64,000 nt of DNA from Bacteroidota bacterium (GTDB taxonomy: Bacteria; Bacteroidota; Ignavibacteria; Ignavibacteriales; Ignavibacteriaceae), in assembly GCA_021824145.1 (NCBI GenBank), contig JAKALM010000014.1:1-64000 (forward strand), given 5' to 3'. The notes under the pieces were generated by a model. The model searched no databases and had not been told where the DNA came from. It saw nothing but the letters and a program-made list of their open reading frames with translations. Shown here one piece after another: positions 63,836 through 64,000 of the stretch. The translations under genes and the position numbers were made by a program. Every line of letters starts with the position of its first letter. Position 1 is the stretch's first letter.

Positions 63836-64000
63836 CTATTTAAGCAAAGTAAATTCCGAACTTAAATCTCCCACAAAAACTTTAAATTTTCCTGGCTCAA
63901 CAATTCTTTTATCTTGCCTTCCGATAAATGATAAATCATAATCATCAAGAGTAAACTCAACTGTTTTAGTTTCTCCCGGATTAAGTTCTATTTTTGAAAA
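63836..64000 (-). CDS. GH3 beta-glucosidase-like enzyme, C-terminal fragment
   Basis: A minus-strand frame runs off the window end and terminates at TAG 63836-63838. Its 54 residues (L-N-P-G-E-T-K-T-V-E-F-T-L near the start, then V-E-P-G-K-F-K-V-F-V-G-D near the end) match the fibronectin type III-like C-terminal domain of BglX-type family 3 beta-glucosidases. Only this domain lies in the window, so the catalytic part and identity are not verified. Confidence 0.8.
   Translation of the reverse strand, partial: FSKIELNPGETKTVEFTLDDYDLSFIGRQDKRIVEPGKFKVFVGDLSSEFTLLK

Overview
This is an AT-rich, densely coded bacterial window with no phage, IS element or CRISPR array. The gene content suggests a Gram-negative member of the Bacteroidota/Chlorobiota/Ignavibacteriota group, most like an Ignavibacteria genome. 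Pointers are the type IV pilus secretin, heptose (HldD) chemistry, many hybrid histidine kinases, a YncE-like/phosphoesterase lipoprotein, a complete early haem operon, and E. coli-like Shine-Dalgarno and sigma-70/sigma-54 promoter signals rather than typical Bacteroidia ones. This placement is an inference from gene content and style; no database search was possible.

Layout. 1-60: 3' end of a tRNA and its terminator. 170-3290: a sensor kinase/response regulator pair. 3294-9144 (minus): a tight five-gene cluster, in transcription order a UbiA-type prenyltransferase, a diacylglycerol-kinase-like lipid kinase, a divergent ThiL/AIR-synthase-like kinase, a serine-palmitoyltransferase-like alpha-oxoamine synthase and a B12-type radical SAM enzyme. 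I read it as an undescribed lipid or lipid-like metabolite pathway. 9365-10927: a small membrane protein, SlyD, a Cys-rich membrane protein and tRNA-Lys. 11013-19012: a large signalling block (NtrC-type sigma-54 activator, two hybrid kinases, two response regulators). 19020-32188: a type IV pilus locus: minus-strand pilin, PilC, PilB, PilT, fused PilM-PilN, PilO/P-like and secretin, then a gene-poor interval of about 1 kb, then four plus-strand minor-pilin-like genes behind a near-consensus sigma-54 promoter.

32257-35582: AspRS and pyrimidine-nucleoside phosphorylase. 35729-45089: a haem operon, hemX-hemA-hemC-(TetR-hemD fusion)-hemE-hemN-hemG/Y-hemB. The hemD gene is fused in frame to a complete TetR-type regulator, with a good internal ribosome binding site in front of the HemD half. 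45160-47584: YjbR, YceI, pirin and MarR genes. 47592-58407: a propeller/phosphoesterase lipoprotein, an HDOD/PAS-kinase signalling trio, cobalamin-dependent MetH and HldD. 58432-64000: a polyanionic acidic protein, Nudix hydrolase, SLC13/ArsB-type transporter, acyltransferase-like membrane protein, methylglyoxal synthase, a WG-repeat protein and the C-terminus of a GH3 glycosidase.

How it fits together. The pilus operon runs by ATGA overlaps from pilC into pilB and through pilMN, pilO and the secretin, and then into a stand-alone REC, a hybrid kinase and a REC protein. The NtrC-type activator and its likely partner kinase lie convergently beside it, and the minor pilin cluster has a sigma-54 promoter. 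This suggests a pilus whose surface components are switched by the adjacent phosphorelay. The most novel items are the five-gene lipid-like cluster, the TetR-HemD fusion with possible dual translation, and a set of pilin-like proteins with essentially no prepilin leader.
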